Shown: piece by piece, positions 25,845 through 34,470 of the stretch
Numbering within the stretch: the first letter of the stretch is position 1
Layout: each line of letters opens with the position of its first letter
Assembly (NCBI RefSeq): GCF_000282195.1
Contig: NZ_AKJT01000062.1
Span: 1 to 64,000, forward strand
From: Pseudomonas sp. GM18
Lineage (GTDB): Bacteria; Pseudomonadota; Gammaproteobacteria; Pseudomonadales; Pseudomonadaceae
DNA length: 64,000 nucleotides
Direction of reading: 5' to 3'
Notes under the pieces: generated by a model
What the model was told of the DNA's origin: nothing
Seen by the model: the letters and a program-made list of their open reading frames with translations, nothing else
The model's database searches: none
Position numbers and translations under genes: made by a program

Positions 25845-27239
25845 ATGACCAATCCTGCGCTGATTGATGAGCTGAAGACCCTGGTTGAGCCTGGCAAGGT
25901 CCTGACCGACGCCGACTCCCTGAACGCTTACGGCAAGGATTGGACCAAACATTTCGCCCCGGCCCCGACGGCCATTGTGTTTCCCAAGACGATTGAGCAG
26001 GTCCAGGCCATCGTCCGTTGGGCCAATGAACACAAGGTTGCGCTGGTGCCCTCCGGCGGTCGTACCGGGCTTTCTGCTGCAGCGGTGGCGGCCAATGGTG
26101 AAGTGGTTGTGTCCTTCGACTACATGAACCAGATCCTCGATGTGAACCTGACCGATCGCACGGCCGTTTGTCAGCCGGGCGTGGTCACTGAGCAACTGCA
26201 GAACAAGGCCGAAGAGCACGGCTTGTACTATCCAGTGGACTTCGCGTCGGCAGGCTCCAGCCAGATTGGCGGCAATATCGGCACCAATGCCGGCGGGATC
26301 AAAGTGATTCGCTACGGCATGACCCGCAATTGGGTGGCCGGCATGAAAGTCGTCACCGGCAAGGGCGATCTGCTGGAACTGAACAAAGACCTGATCAAGA
26401 ACGCCACCGGCTACGACCTGCGTCAGCTGTTCATCGGCGCTGAAGGCACGCTGGGCTTTGTCGTCGAAGCCACCATGCGACTGGACCGTGCGCCGAAAAA
26501 CCTCACCGCAATGGTTCTCGGCACCGCCGATTTCGATTCGATCATGCCGGTATTGCACGCGTTCCAGAGCAAACTTGACCTGACTGCGTTTGAATTCTTC
26601 TCTGATAAGGCCCTGGCCAAGGTCATGGCTCGCGGTGATGTGCCGGCACCGTTCGAATCCGACTGCCCGTTCTATGCGTTGCTGGAATTCGAAGCGACCA
26701 CCGAGGAAGTGGCTAACCACGCCCTGGAAACCTTCGAGCATTGCGTGGAGCAAGGCTGGGTGCTGGATGGCGTGATGAGCCAGAGCGAAACCCAGTTGCA
26801 GAATCTCTGGAAACTGCGCGAGTACATCTCCGAAACCATCTCCCACTGGACACCGTATAAAAACGACATTTCGGTCACCGTGTCGAAAGTCCCGGGGTTC
26901 TTGAAGGAAATCGATGCGATCGTCGGTGAACACTACCCGGACTTCGAAATTGTATGGTTCGGCCACATCGGCGACGGCAACCTGCACTTGAACATCCTCA
27001 AGCCGGATAACCTGAGCAAGGACGAGTTCTTCGCCAAGTGCGCCACCGTCAACAAGTGGGTGTTCGAAACCGTCGAGAAGTACAACGGTTCGATTTCCGC
27101 CGAACACGGCGTGGGCATGACCAAGCGTGATTACTTGACCTATAGCCGTTCACCGGTTGAGATCGAGTACATGAAAGCCATCAAAGCGGTGTTTGACCCG
27201 AACGGCATCATGAACCCGGGCAAGATATTCGCTGTTTGA
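25845..27239 (+). CDS. FAD-linked D-2-hydroxyglutarate dehydrogenase-like oxidase
   Basis: A 464-residue VAO/GlcD-type flavoprotein. It has an FAD_binding_4 domain (VALVPSGGRTGLSAAAV, FASAGSSQIGGNIGTNAGGIKVIRYG) and an FAD-oxidase C domain with GHIGDGNLHLNIL and SAEHGVGMTKRD. It is divergent from serA by about 200 bp. In Pseudomonas the enzyme next to serA is a D-2-hydroxyglutarate dehydrogenase that reoxidises the SerA by-product. The ATG at 25845 gives the family start MTNPALIDELK. A D-lactate or glycolate oxidase role is less likely here. Confidence 0.85.
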   Translation: MTNPALIDELKTLVEPGKVLTDADSLNAYGKDWTKHFAPAPTAIVFPKTIEQVQAIVRWANEHKVALVPSGGRTGLSAAAVAANGEVVVSFDYMNQILDVNLTDRTAVCQPGVVTEQLQNKAEEHGLYYPVDFASAGSSQIGGNIGTNAGGIKVIRYGMTRNWVAGMKVVTGKGDLLELNKDLIKNATGYDLRQLFIGAEGTLGFVVEATMRLDRAPKNLTAMVLGTADFDSIMPVLHAFQSKLDLTAFEFFSDKALAKVMARGDVPAPFESDCPFYALLEFEATTEEVANHALETFEHCVEQGWVLDGVMSQSETQLQNLWKLREYISETISHWTPYKNDISVTVSKVPGFLKEIDAIVGEHYPDFEIVWFGHIGDGNLHLNILKPDNLSKDEFFAKCATVNKWVFETVEKYNGSISAEHGVGMTKRDYLTYSRSPVEIEYMKAIKAVFDPNGIMNPGKIFAV

Positions 27240-27262
27240 ATCAACAAAGCAGGAGTCGGTCA

Positions 27263-27928
27263 ATGAGCTATCAGCACCAGTATGTCGACGGTACGCGTAT
27301 CCACTTCCCGCTGGGGAAAGTGGTGTGCATCGGCCGCAACTACGCCGAACACGCCAAGGAGCTGGACAACCCGGTGCCCACCGAACCACTGCTGTTCATC
27401 AAGCCCGGCAGCTGCGTGGTGCCGCTGGAAGGCAGTTTCAGCATTCCGACCGAGCGCGGTTCGGTGCATTACGAAGCAGAAATCGCGGTGCTGATCGGCA
27501 AGCCACTGTCGACCAAACCGAGCCGCGAAGAAGTGCTGGATGCTATCTCCGGCTTTGCCCCGGCCCTGGACCTGACCCTGCGCGACAAGCAGGCCGAGTT
27601 GAAAGCCAAGGGCCTGCCGTGGGAAATCGCCAAGTCCTTCGACGGTGCGGCGGTGATTGCGCCATTCGTGGCCGGCAGCACGTTTGCCGACCTGACCGAC
27701 ATCGGCATTCGCCTGACCATCAATGGCGAAGTCCGCCAGGATGGCAACAGCAAGGACATGCTCAATCCGATCGTGCCGATGATCCAGTACATGGCCGGCT
27801 GCTTCTCGCTGCAGGCCGGTGACGTGATCCTCACCGGCACGCCAGTGGGCGTTGGCCCGCTGAATGTCGGTGACGAACTGGTGCTTGAATTGCCAGGTGT
27901 CAGCCGCTTTACCAGTAGCGTTCTCTAA
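27263..27928 (+). CDS. Fumarylacetoacetate hydrolase-family protein
   Basis: A 221-residue single-domain FAH protein: HFPLGKVVCIGRNYAEHAKE, then the metal-binding region VHYEAEIAVLIGK with its acidic ligands, and GDVILTGTPVGVGPL. Such proteins act as acylpyruvate hydrolases or oxaloacetate decarboxylases; the substrate here is not evident. It starts 23 bp after the D-2-hydroxyglutarate dehydrogenase-like gene with AGGAG upstream and is probably co-transcribed. A palindrome follows as 3' end. Confidence 0.85.
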   Translation: MSYQHQYVDGTRIHFPLGKVVCIGRNYAEHAKELDNPVPTEPLLFIKPGSCVVPLEGSFSIPTERGSVHYEAEIAVLIGKPLSTKPSREEVLDAISGFAPALDLTLRDKQAELKAKGLPWEIAKSFDGAAVIAPFVAGSTFADLTDIGIRLTINGEVRQDGNSKDMLNPIVPMIQYMAGCFSLQAGDVILTGTPVGVGPLNVGDELVLELPGVSRFTSSVL

Positions 27929-27934
27929 CAAAGC

Positions 27935-27969
27935 AAAATATCGCAGCCTGCCGCAGGCTGCGATATTTT
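27935..27969. terminator. REP-type palindrome, probable 3' end
   Basis: A 17-bp perfect inverted repeat (AAAATATCGCAGCCTGC and its complement) begins 6 bp after the FAH gene stop and ends in TTTT. It can act as a terminator in either direction. Confidence 0.75.
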
Positions 27970-28110
27970 GATCTTGGCTGCCCACACAGGGCAATTCGGC
28001 CATTTCCCGTTTTTTTCACATTTTGTCTGGATAATTTCGGGGCTTATGGCATCTGAGCCTGTCCCAATGTGCTATTACCCATAGCCTGAATTTCTGGAAC
28101 GCATCCCTGA

Positions 28111-29046
28111 ATGGCCATTGAATCGCTGCCCAAGCTGAAAACTGCCCGCCGCTCGCGTTTTGTCATGCGTTGGTATTCCTGGCTTTTTCTGGTGGTGGTC
28201 GCTGCGTATGGCCTTGCGTTTGCGATGCATTGGGATGATCGCGGCGTGCTCTGGGTGAAGGAGCGCTTCGAAAGCCCTGCCGAACGAAAAGAGAGTGTCT
28301 GGCTGCCGGACTATCGGGCGGTGATCGACGCCAAACTGCTGCCGGGCATGGAGAAGGACGAAGCGTCCGACGTGTCTTACGACCCGCAGAGCAAAACCCT
28401 GTTTGCAGTGATGGGCAAGAATCCGTTCCTGGTCGAGCTGACGTTGCAGGGCGACGTGTTGCGTAAAATGCCGCTGGTGGGTTGGAGCAACCCGGAAGGG
28501 GTGACTGTGATGGGCAATGGCTTGCTGGCGATTACCGATGAGCGCCAACACATGCTCTCGATCGTCAAGGTTGATGCCGATACCCGCGAGTTGAACATTG
28601 CCAATTTCCCGAAATACGATCTCGGCCCGTCGAAAGACCAGAATAAAGCCTTCGAAGCCGTCGTCTGGGATGCACGCCACCAGCAACTGCTACTGGGTGA
28701 AGAGCGACCGCCGGCGCTGTTCAGCTGGAAAAGCGACGGCAGCCAAATTCTCAAGGGCGACAAGCAAAAACTGTCCAGCGATGCACTGGATATCCGCAAC
28801 CTGTCGGCCCTGGCCATTGATCCGCGCACTGGCCACACCCTGGTGCTGTCCGCCGACTCTCACTTGTTGCTGGAGTTGGACGAGAAGGGTGAGCAGGTCA
28901 GTTTCATGACCTTGCTCGGAGGGTTCAATGGTCTGAAGAAAACCATTCCCCGTGCCGAAGGCGTCACTATGGACGAAGCAGGCACGTTGTACATGGTGAG
29001 CGAACCGAACCTGTTCTACCGCTTCGAAAAGCAACAGGTTCGGTAA
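28111..29046 (+). CDS. SdiA-regulated domain protein (YjiK-like), copy 1
   Basis: A 311-residue protein with a basic N-terminus, one membrane anchor (about residues 24-43) and a beta-propeller-like SdiA-regulated domain: EASDVSYDPQSKTLFAVMGKNPFLVELTLQG, EGVTVMGNGLLAITDERQH, LSALAIDPRTGHTLVLSADS and the terminal TLYMVSEPNLFYRF. Function unknown, probably periplasm-facing. The next gene is a tandem paralogue with the same domain order. Confidence 0.8.
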   Translation: MAIESLPKLKTARRSRFVMRWYSWLFLVVVAAYGLAFAMHWDDRGVLWVKERFESPAERKESVWLPDYRAVIDAKLLPGMEKDEASDVSYDPQSKTLFAVMGKNPFLVELTLQGDVLRKMPLVGWSNPEGVTVMGNGLLAITDERQHMLSIVKVDADTRELNIANFPKYDLGPSKDQNKAFEAVVWDARHQQLLLGEERPPALFSWKSDGSQILKGDKQKLSSDALDIRNLSALAIDPRTGHTLVLSADSHLLLELDEKGEQVSFMTLLGGFNGLKKTIPRAEGVTMDEAGTLYMVSEPNLFYRFEKQQVR

Positions 29047-29131
29047 TTGCGGTAGAAGGTCGCAGGCCATTAAGTTTTAATTCAGACAGCCGTGGTATTT
29101 CATCCGCCGTCCTGTTTCCGGGCTTGCCTGA

Positions 29132-30049
29132 ATGCGCCGACTTGTCCGCCCCAAACCCCTGATGCTGATCCTGTCGGTCATTGCGCTGATCGTGCTGATT
29201 GCTGTCGGCCAGTACCAGCGCCTGTTCGAGCGCAGCTGGTTCAATGTGCAGGCGCTATGGCAGCCGATGAATGTCCAGTCCATTGGCCTGGACCAGTATC
29301 AGGTGGCGATCGAGGCGCGAGTCATTGACGGTCTGGACGACGATGTTTCAGCGCTGACCTTCGATCCCGAGCGCAAAAGCCTGTTCACGGTCACCCACAA
29401 AAACGCCGAGCTGATCGAGTTGTCCCTGGAAGGCAGAATCCTGCGGCGTGTGACGCTGGTCGGGTTCGGCGACCCGGAGTCAGTGGAGTTCATCAGTGCC
29501 GACACTTACGTGATCACCGATGAGCGTGAGCAACGGCTGATCAAGATTCATCTGCGCAAGGACACGACGTTCCTCGACGCCGCGGACGCCGAGCAGATGA
29601 CCCTCGGCGTGCACATGAGCGGCAACAAGGGTTTCGAAGGGTTGGCCTATGACTCGGTGGGCAAGCGCTTGTTCGTCGCCAAGGAGCGCGCCCCGATGCT
29701 GATCTACGAAGTGCAGGGCTTTCCCCATTACAGCCCGGAGAAATCCTATTCGGTACATGTGGTGAACAACCCCAAGCGCGATGCCGGGATGTTCGTGCGA
29801 GACCTGTCGAGCCTGCAATACGACGAGCGCAGCGGCCATTTGCTGGCGCTGTCCGATGAGTCGCGACTGATTCTTGAGCTGGATGTGGACGGGCGGCCGC
29901 TGAGCACGCTGTCACTGAGTAAGGGCCGTCAGGGATTGCACAAGCCTGTGCCGCAAGCGGAAGGCATCGCCATGGATGACGACGGCACCCTGTACCTGGT
30001 CAGCGAGCCGAACCTGTTCTACGTCTTCAAAAAACCGGCACAGCCCTGA
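29132..30049 (+). CDS. SdiA-regulated domain protein (YjiK-like), copy 2
   Basis: A 305-residue paralogue of the preceding gene: membrane anchor at about residues 9-26, then VSALTFDPERKSLFTVTHKNAELIELSLEG, ESVEFISADTYVITDEREQ, LSSLQYDERSGHLLALSDESRL and the terminal TLYLVSEPNLFYVF. It follows copy 1 after 85 bp. Both starts lie in a CCTGAATG context with no obvious Shine-Dalgarno. Function unknown. Confidence 0.8.
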   Translation: MRRLVRPKPLMLILSVIALIVLIAVGQYQRLFERSWFNVQALWQPMNVQSIGLDQYQVAIEARVIDGLDDDVSALTFDPERKSLFTVTHKNAELIELSLEGRILRRVTLVGFGDPESVEFISADTYVITDEREQRLIKIHLRKDTTFLDAADAEQMTLGVHMSGNKGFEGLAYDSVGKRLFVAKERAPMLIYEVQGFPHYSPEKSYSVHVVNNPKRDAGMFVRDLSSLQYDERSGHLLALSDESRLILELDVDGRPLSTLSLSKGRQGLHKPVPQAEGIAMDDDGTLYLVSEPNLFYVFKKPAQP

Positions 30050-30068
30050 CCAACACCCCAAAACCAAG

Positions 30069-30160
30069 TGTAGGAGCGAAGCTTGCTCGCGAAGAGGCCA
30101 TAGCATTCAACATCTCAGTTGACTGTTATGGCCTCTTCGCGAGCAAGCTTCGCTCCTACA
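30069..30160. repeat. REP doublet, TGTAGGAGCGAAGC family
   Basis: Arms TGTAGGAGCGAAGCTTGCTC and GAGCAAGCTTCGCTCCTACA, plus inner arms GCGAAGAGGCCATA / TATGGCCTCTTCGC, make a nearly perfect palindrome of about 92 bp between the convergent SdiA-type gene and rpiA. Confidence 0.9.
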
Positions 30161-30173
30161 GAGGGCTAAGGCA

Positions 30174-30845
30174 TCAGGCCTTGAGGGTTTTCACGCCTTC
30201 GCTCGTACCCAGCAGCAGCAAGTCCGCCGGGCGGGCCGCGAACAAGCCGTTGGTGACTACGCCGACGATAGCGTTGATCTGCGTTTCCAGCTCCACCGGG
30301 TTGGTGATCTGCATGTTGAACACGTCGAGGATGATGTTGCCGTTGTCGGTCAGCACGCCTTCACGGTAAACCGGGTCGCCGCCGAGCTTCACCAGTTCGC
30401 GGGCCACGTGGCTGCGCGCCATCGGGATCACTTCCACCGGCAACGGGAACGCGCCGAGCACCGGCACCAGTTTGCTGGCATCGGCGATGCAGATGAAGGT
30501 CTTGGCCACGGCCGCCACGATCTTTTCGCGGGTCAGGGCCGCGCCGCCGCCCTTGATCAGGTGCAGGTGCTCGTCGCTTTCATCGGCGCCGTCGACGTAG
30601 AACTCCAGATCGCTAACGGTATTGAGTTCATACACCGGGATGCCGTGGCCCTTGAGGCGCGCAGCGGTGGCTTCGGAACTGGCCACTGCGCCGTCAAACG
30701 CGCCTTTGTGCTTGGCCAGGGCGTCGATGAAGCAGTTGGCGGTGGAGCCGGTGCCGACCCCGACGATGCTCTTGTCGTCGAGTTTCGGGAGGATGAAGTC
30801 GACGGCGGCCTGAGCCACTGCCTGTTTGAGTTGATCCTGGGTCAT
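30174..30845 (-). CDS. rpiA: Ribose-5-phosphate isomerase A
   Basis: Interconverts ribose 5-phosphate and ribulose 5-phosphate in the pentose phosphate pathway. The 223-residue protein has VGVGTGSTANCFIDAL, ASSEATAARL, FYVDGADESDEHLHLIKGGGAALTREKIVA (active-site Asp, Lys and Glu residues) and VEVIPMA, all typical of RpiA, at the normal length. ATG 30845 gives the family start MTQDQLKQAV. Confidence 0.95.
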   Translation of the reverse strand: MTQDQLKQAVAQAAVDFILPKLDDKSIVGVGTGSTANCFIDALAKHKGAFDGAVASSEATAARLKGHGIPVYELNTVSDLEFYVDGADESDEHLHLIKGGGAALTREKIVAAVAKTFICIADASKLVPVLGAFPLPVEVIPMARSHVARELVKLGGDPVYREGVLTDNGNIILDVFNMQITNPVELETQINAIVGVVTNGLFAARPADLLLLGTSEGVKTLKA

Positions 30846-30929
30846 GCGGGCTCCGAGGTGCCGAAGAGGGGACGAAAGGCCGGCATTATAGGCCCGGGGA
30901 CGAGGAAGGTCATTGCCCGATTGGCAGGT

Positions 30930-30974
30930 CAAAAGATCGCACCTGCAGGCGCTGCCGAAGGCTACGATCTTTTG
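30930..30974. repeat. Short REP palindrome upstream of rpiA
   Basis: CAAAAGATCG and CGATCTTTTG arms enclose an imperfect GC-rich centre. It lies in the 224-bp divergent gap between rpiA and ilvA, an unusual place for a REP because both flanking genes point away. No clear promoter was picked in the rest of the gap. Confidence 0.7.
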
Positions 30975-31069
30975 CGCTGGACTTAAAACCACCTGTTTAG
31001 TGTGGTCGCCCGCCCAAAAGCCGGGTTAGACTCCTTGGCCCTGCCCAACCCGCTCAGTGATGCTTTCCG

Positions 31070-32584
31070 ATGCTCGAACAGTACGTCAAAAAGATCCTCA
31101 CCTCGCGCGTTTATGACGTTGCCGTAGAAACCCCATTGCAGACTGCCCGCCAGCTCTCCGAGCGGCTGGGCAACGAGATTTGGCTCAAGCGTGAAGACTT
31201 GCAGCCGGTGTTCTCGTTCAAGATTCGCGGCGCTTACAACAAGCTGACGCAGCTGAGCGATGAAGAGCGCGCGCGTGGCGTGGTCACCGCTTCGGCGGGC
31301 AACCATGCGCAAGGCCTGGCCCTGGCAGCCAAAGTGCTGGGCGTGAAAGCGACCATCGTGATGCCCAAGACAACTCCGGAAATCAAAGTCGAAGGCGTGC
31401 GTTCGCGTGGCGGCAAAGTGGTGCTGCACGGGGATTCGTTCCCGGAAGCCCTGGCCTACTCGCTGAAACTGGTCGACGAAAAAGGCTACGTCTACATTCA
31501 CCCCTACGACGATCCCCACACCATTGCCGGGCAGGGCACGGTGGCCATGGAGATTCTGCGCCAGCACCCGGGGCGTCTGGATGCGATCTTCGTTCCGGTG
31601 GGCGGCGGCGGATTGATCGCCGGGATTGCGGCGTACGTGAAATACCTGCGTCCGGACATCAAGATCATCGGCGTCGAACCGGATGACTCCAACTGCCTGC
31701 AAGCCGCCATGGCGGCCGGCGAGCGCGTGGTGTTGCCGACCGTGGGCCTATTTGCCGATGGTGTCGCGGTGGCGCAGATCGGCCAGCACACCTTCGATAT
31801 ATGCAAAGACTACGTTGATGAAGTGATCACCGTCAGCACTGATGAAATCTGCGCGGCGATCAAGGATATCTACGACGATACCCGCTCGATCACTGAACCT
31901 GCCGGCGCCTTGGGCGTGGCCGGGATCAAGAAATACGTCGAGCAACGCGGCGTCACCGGCCACACCTTCGTGGCCATTGATTCCGGCGCCAACGTCAATT
32001 TCGACCGCCTGCGACACGTCGCCGAGCGCGCTGAGCTGGGCGAGGGCCGCGAAGCCATCATCGCCGTGACCATCCCCGAGAAACCGGGCAGCTTCAAGGC
32101 GTTCTGCGAAGCCATCGGCAAGCGCCAGATCACCGAATTCAACTACCGCTACAACACCGGCAGCGAAGCGCACATCTTTGTCGGCGTGCAGACCCATCCG
32201 GAAAACGACCCGCGCAGTGCACTGCTCGGCAGTCTGGCCGATCAGGGTTTTCCGGTACTCGACCTGACCGACAACGAACTGGCCAAGTTGCACATTCGCC
32301 ACATGGTTGGTGGGCGTGCCGCCCAGGTGGTCGATGAAGTGGTGCTGCGTTTCGAGTTTCCGGAGCGTCCGGGTGCGTTGTTCAACTTCCTCAACAAGCT
32401 TGGTGGGCGCTGGAACATTTCGATGTTCCACTACCGCAACCATGGCGCGGCGGATGGTCGTGTGGTCGCGGGCCTGCAAGTGCCCCACGACGAGCGTCAT
32501 CTGGTACCGGCGGCGCTGGAAGAAATCGGCTACCCGTACTGGGATGAAAGCGACAACCCGGCCTATCAGCTGTTTCTCGGCTGA
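31070..32584 (+). CDS. ilvA: Threonine dehydratase, biosynthetic (IlvA)
   Basis: PLP enzyme deaminating threonine to 2-oxobutanoate, first step of isoleucine synthesis. The 504-residue protein has the Schiff-base lysine K51 in FSFKIRGAYNK, the phosphate-binding loop VGGGGLIAG, and two C-terminal ACT-like regulatory domains (about residues 325-400 and 415-500), the arrangement of isoleucine-inhibited IlvA. It is divergent from rpiA, as in P. aeruginosa. Confidence 0.95.
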   Translation: MLEQYVKKILTSRVYDVAVETPLQTARQLSERLGNEIWLKREDLQPVFSFKIRGAYNKLTQLSDEERARGVVTASAGNHAQGLALAAKVLGVKATIVMPKTTPEIKVEGVRSRGGKVVLHGDSFPEALAYSLKLVDEKGYVYIHPYDDPHTIAGQGTVAMEILRQHPGRLDAIFVPVGGGGLIAGIAAYVKYLRPDIKIIGVEPDDSNCLQAAMAAGERVVLPTVGLFADGVAVAQIGQHTFDICKDYVDEVITVSTDEICAAIKDIYDDTRSITEPAGALGVAGIKKYVEQRGVTGHTFVAIDSGANVNFDRLRHVAERAELGEGREAIIAVTIPEKPGSFKAFCEAIGKRQITEFNYRYNTGSEAHIFVGVQTHPENDPRSALLGSLADQGFPVLDLTDNELAKLHIRHMVGGRAAQVVDEVVLRFEFPERPGALFNFLNKLGGRWNISMFHYRNHGAADGRVVAGLQVPHDERHLVPAALEEIGYPYWDESDNPAYQLFLG

Positions 32585-32623
32585 GCGGCTACGCTGATGG
32601 GCAGCCTATAAGGAAATCGAACA

Positions 32624-33049
32624 ATGGAAACGTTAACCGCCCTCAAAGTTGCGCATAGCGTGGCGACGGTGCTGCTGTTGCTCAGCGCGCTGGGGCTGGC
32701 AATCTGGGTCTGGCGCGCTCGTCGTAACGGTGATGCGACGGCGCCTGCGCGTACCTTGCAGCGACCGCAGGTGTTCATCTGGCTGTTGATGGGCCTGGCG
32801 CTGCTGAGTATGCCGTTCACCGGTTGGTGGATGGTGCATCTGGTGGGCTGGCCGTTGGGGCAGACCTGGCTGCTGGCGTCCAGCGTGCTGTACACCGTGG
32901 CGGCGCTGGGCTGGTTCTGGCTGCTGGTGCGGTTGAACAAGTCGCGCAAAGCGCCGGCGGCTAATGGGAAGTTTACGTTTGCCTTGGCGTTGTTCAGCTT
33001 TGTCTGCTTTATCGCCATTGCGGGATTGATGGGCGCCAAGCCGGTATAG
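32624..33049 (+). CDS. Hypothetical integral membrane protein
   Basis: A 141-residue protein with about four hydrophobic segments (roughly residues 8-29, 45-64, 70-95 and 113-137). Two short basic stretches separate them (RARRNG after the first segment and NKSRKAP before the last). I do not recognise the family. The segment GWPLGQTWLLASSVLYTVAALGWF is reminiscent of DUF2269-type proteins. AAGGAA upstream supports the ATG. It starts 39 bp after ilvA. Confidence 0.65.
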   Translation: METLTALKVAHSVATVLLLLSALGLAIWVWRARRNGDATAPARTLQRPQVFIWLLMGLALLSMPFTGWWMVHLVGWPLGQTWLLASSVLYTVAALGWFWLLVRLNKSRKAPAANGKFTFALALFSFVCFIAIAGLMGAKPV

Positions 33050-33058
33050 CGCGGAATC

Positions 33059-33160
33059 TGTAGCAGCTGCCGAGGTACGAGGCTGCGATGGGCTGCGAAG
33101 CGGCCCCAAAGGGCGGTCCTGCGGACCGCAACGCAGCCTCGTACCTCGGCAGCTGCTACA
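33059..33160. repeat. REP doublet, TGTAGCAGCTGCCGAGG family
   Basis: Arms TGTAGCAGCTGCCGAGGTAC and GTACCTCGGCAGCTGCTACA with an inner CAAAGGGCGGTCC / GGACCGC section, between two convergent genes. Confidence 0.9.
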
Positions 33161-33167
33161 GGCTTAA

Positions 33168-33824
33168 TCAATCGCGCAGACTGATCACCGGCCAGCCACG
33201 TTTCTTGGCCTCGGCGCGCAGATTCGGATCAGGATCGACCGCAATCGGATTCGTCACTTGCTCCAGCAACGCCAAGTCGTTCATCGAGTCGCTGTAGAAA
33301 TAACTGTCTTCCAGACTGTGGCCAGTTTCTTCCAGCCAACGATTCAACCGGGTCACCTTGCCTTCACGGAAGCACGGGATATCGGTGCTGCGCCCGCTGT
33401 ACCGGCCGTCGATCATTTCGCATTCGGTGGCGATCAGGGTTTCAACGCCTAGACGCGTGGCAATCGGCCCGGTCACAAAACGGTTGGTGGCCGTGATGAT
33501 GACCAGCTTGTCGCCGGCCTCACGGTGTTTGGCCAGCAGTTCGAGGCCCTTGGGCAGCACGAGCGGTTCAATGCAGTCGCGCATGTAATCCAGGTGCCAT
33601 TGATCCAGCGTCGCCATTTCGGTGCGGCCGAGGACTTCCAGGCAGAAGTTCAGGTAGGCGGGCTGATCCAGCTTGCCGGCCAGGTAGTCCTGATAGAACT
33701 CGTCGTTGCGTGCCTTGTAGGCGACGGCGTCGAGGAAACCGCGTTCGCACAGATAATCACCCCAAGCGTGGTCACTGTCGCCGCCCAGAAGCGTGTTGTC
33801 CAAGTCGAATAAAGCCAGCCGCAT
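33168..33824 (-). CDS. HAD-IB phosphatase, histidinol-phosphatase-like (PA0335-type)
   Basis: A 218-residue HAD hydrolase. Motif I is LFDLDNTLLGGDS, motif II is the threonine of VIITATN, motif III is the lysine in REGKVTRL and motif IV is YFYSDSMNDLALLE. The helical cap after motif I is typical of phosphoserine phosphatase relatives. It is divergent from rppH, the position of PAO1 PA0335, which I recall being shown to be the histidinol-phosphate phosphatase of that species. That function is likely here but inferred from context and resemblance. Confidence 0.8.
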   Translation of the reverse strand: MRLALFDLDNTLLGGDSDHAWGDYLCERGFLDAVAYKARNDEFYQDYLAGKLDQPAYLNFCLEVLGRTEMATLDQWHLDYMRDCIEPLVLPKGLELLAKHREAGDKLVIITATNRFVTGPIATRLGVETLIATECEMIDGRYSGRSTDIPCFREGKVTRLNRWLEETGHSLEDSYFYSDSMNDLALLEQVTNPIAVDPDPNLRAEAKKRGWPVISLRD

Positions 33825-33968
33825 TGCAGTTACTCGCTGAAAAAGTCTGTAGAAAGGTGTTCAGAATACGGACTTTTCACAAGAGTGCACATAAGGTAGG
33901 TCGGCTCGTTGCTGCTTTCACAACCTTTGTGGAACAATGCGGCGACATGCGTTTGCGAGGTTGTTGCC

Positions 33969-34448
33969 GTGATCGACCCCGATGGTTTCCGCCCCAATGT
34001 CGGGATCATTCTGACGAATGATGCCGGCCAGGTGCTATGGGCTCGCCGTATCAATCAAGATGCCTGGCAGTTTCCACAGGGCGGGATCAACCCCCAGGAG
34101 ACGCCGGAAGACGCCTTGTACCGCGAGTTGAACGAAGAAGTGGGCCTGGAGCGCGAAGATGTTGAAATTCTCGCCTGCACCCGGGGCTGGTTGCGTTATC
34201 GTTTGCCGCAACGTCTGGTCAGAACGCACAGCCAACCGCTGTGCATCGGCCAGAAACAGAAATGGTTTCTCCTGCGCCTGATCTCCAACGAGCAGCGGGT
34301 GCGGATGGATTTGACCGGTAAACCGGAATTCGATGGCTGGCGCTGGGTCAGCTATTGGTATCCGTTGGGCCAGGTGGTGACATTCAAGCGCGAGGTGTAT
34401 CGACGCGCTCTCAAAGAGCTTGCCCCGCGCCTTTTAGCGCGCGACTGA
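33969..34448 (+). CDS. rppH: RNA pyrophosphohydrolase RppH
   Basis: Nudix enzyme that trims the 5' triphosphate of mRNAs and so triggers decay. The 159-residue protein starts at GTG (IDPDGFRPNVGIIL). Its Nudix box GGINPQETPEDALYRELNEEVGL fits GX5EX7REX2EEXG exactly. An in-frame upstream ATG would add about 20 unrelated residues. It lies 22 bp before ptsP, the usual Pseudomonas pairing. Confidence 0.94.
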   Translation: MIDPDGFRPNVGIILTNDAGQVLWARRINQDAWQFPQGGINPQETPEDALYRELNEEVGLEREDVEILACTRGWLRYRLPQRLVRTHSQPLCIGQKQKWFLLRLISNEQRVRMDLTGKPEFDGWRWVSYWYPLGQVVTFKREVYRRALKELAPRLLARD

Positions 34449-34470
34449 CGACGGAGTTCGACCCCGAGCC

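Noticed and set aside
25641..27107. Upstream in-frame extension of serA to nearly 900 codons
   Set aside because: The added part is entirely antisense to the D-2-hydroxyglutarate dehydrogenase-like gene; the SerA family start is at 25640.
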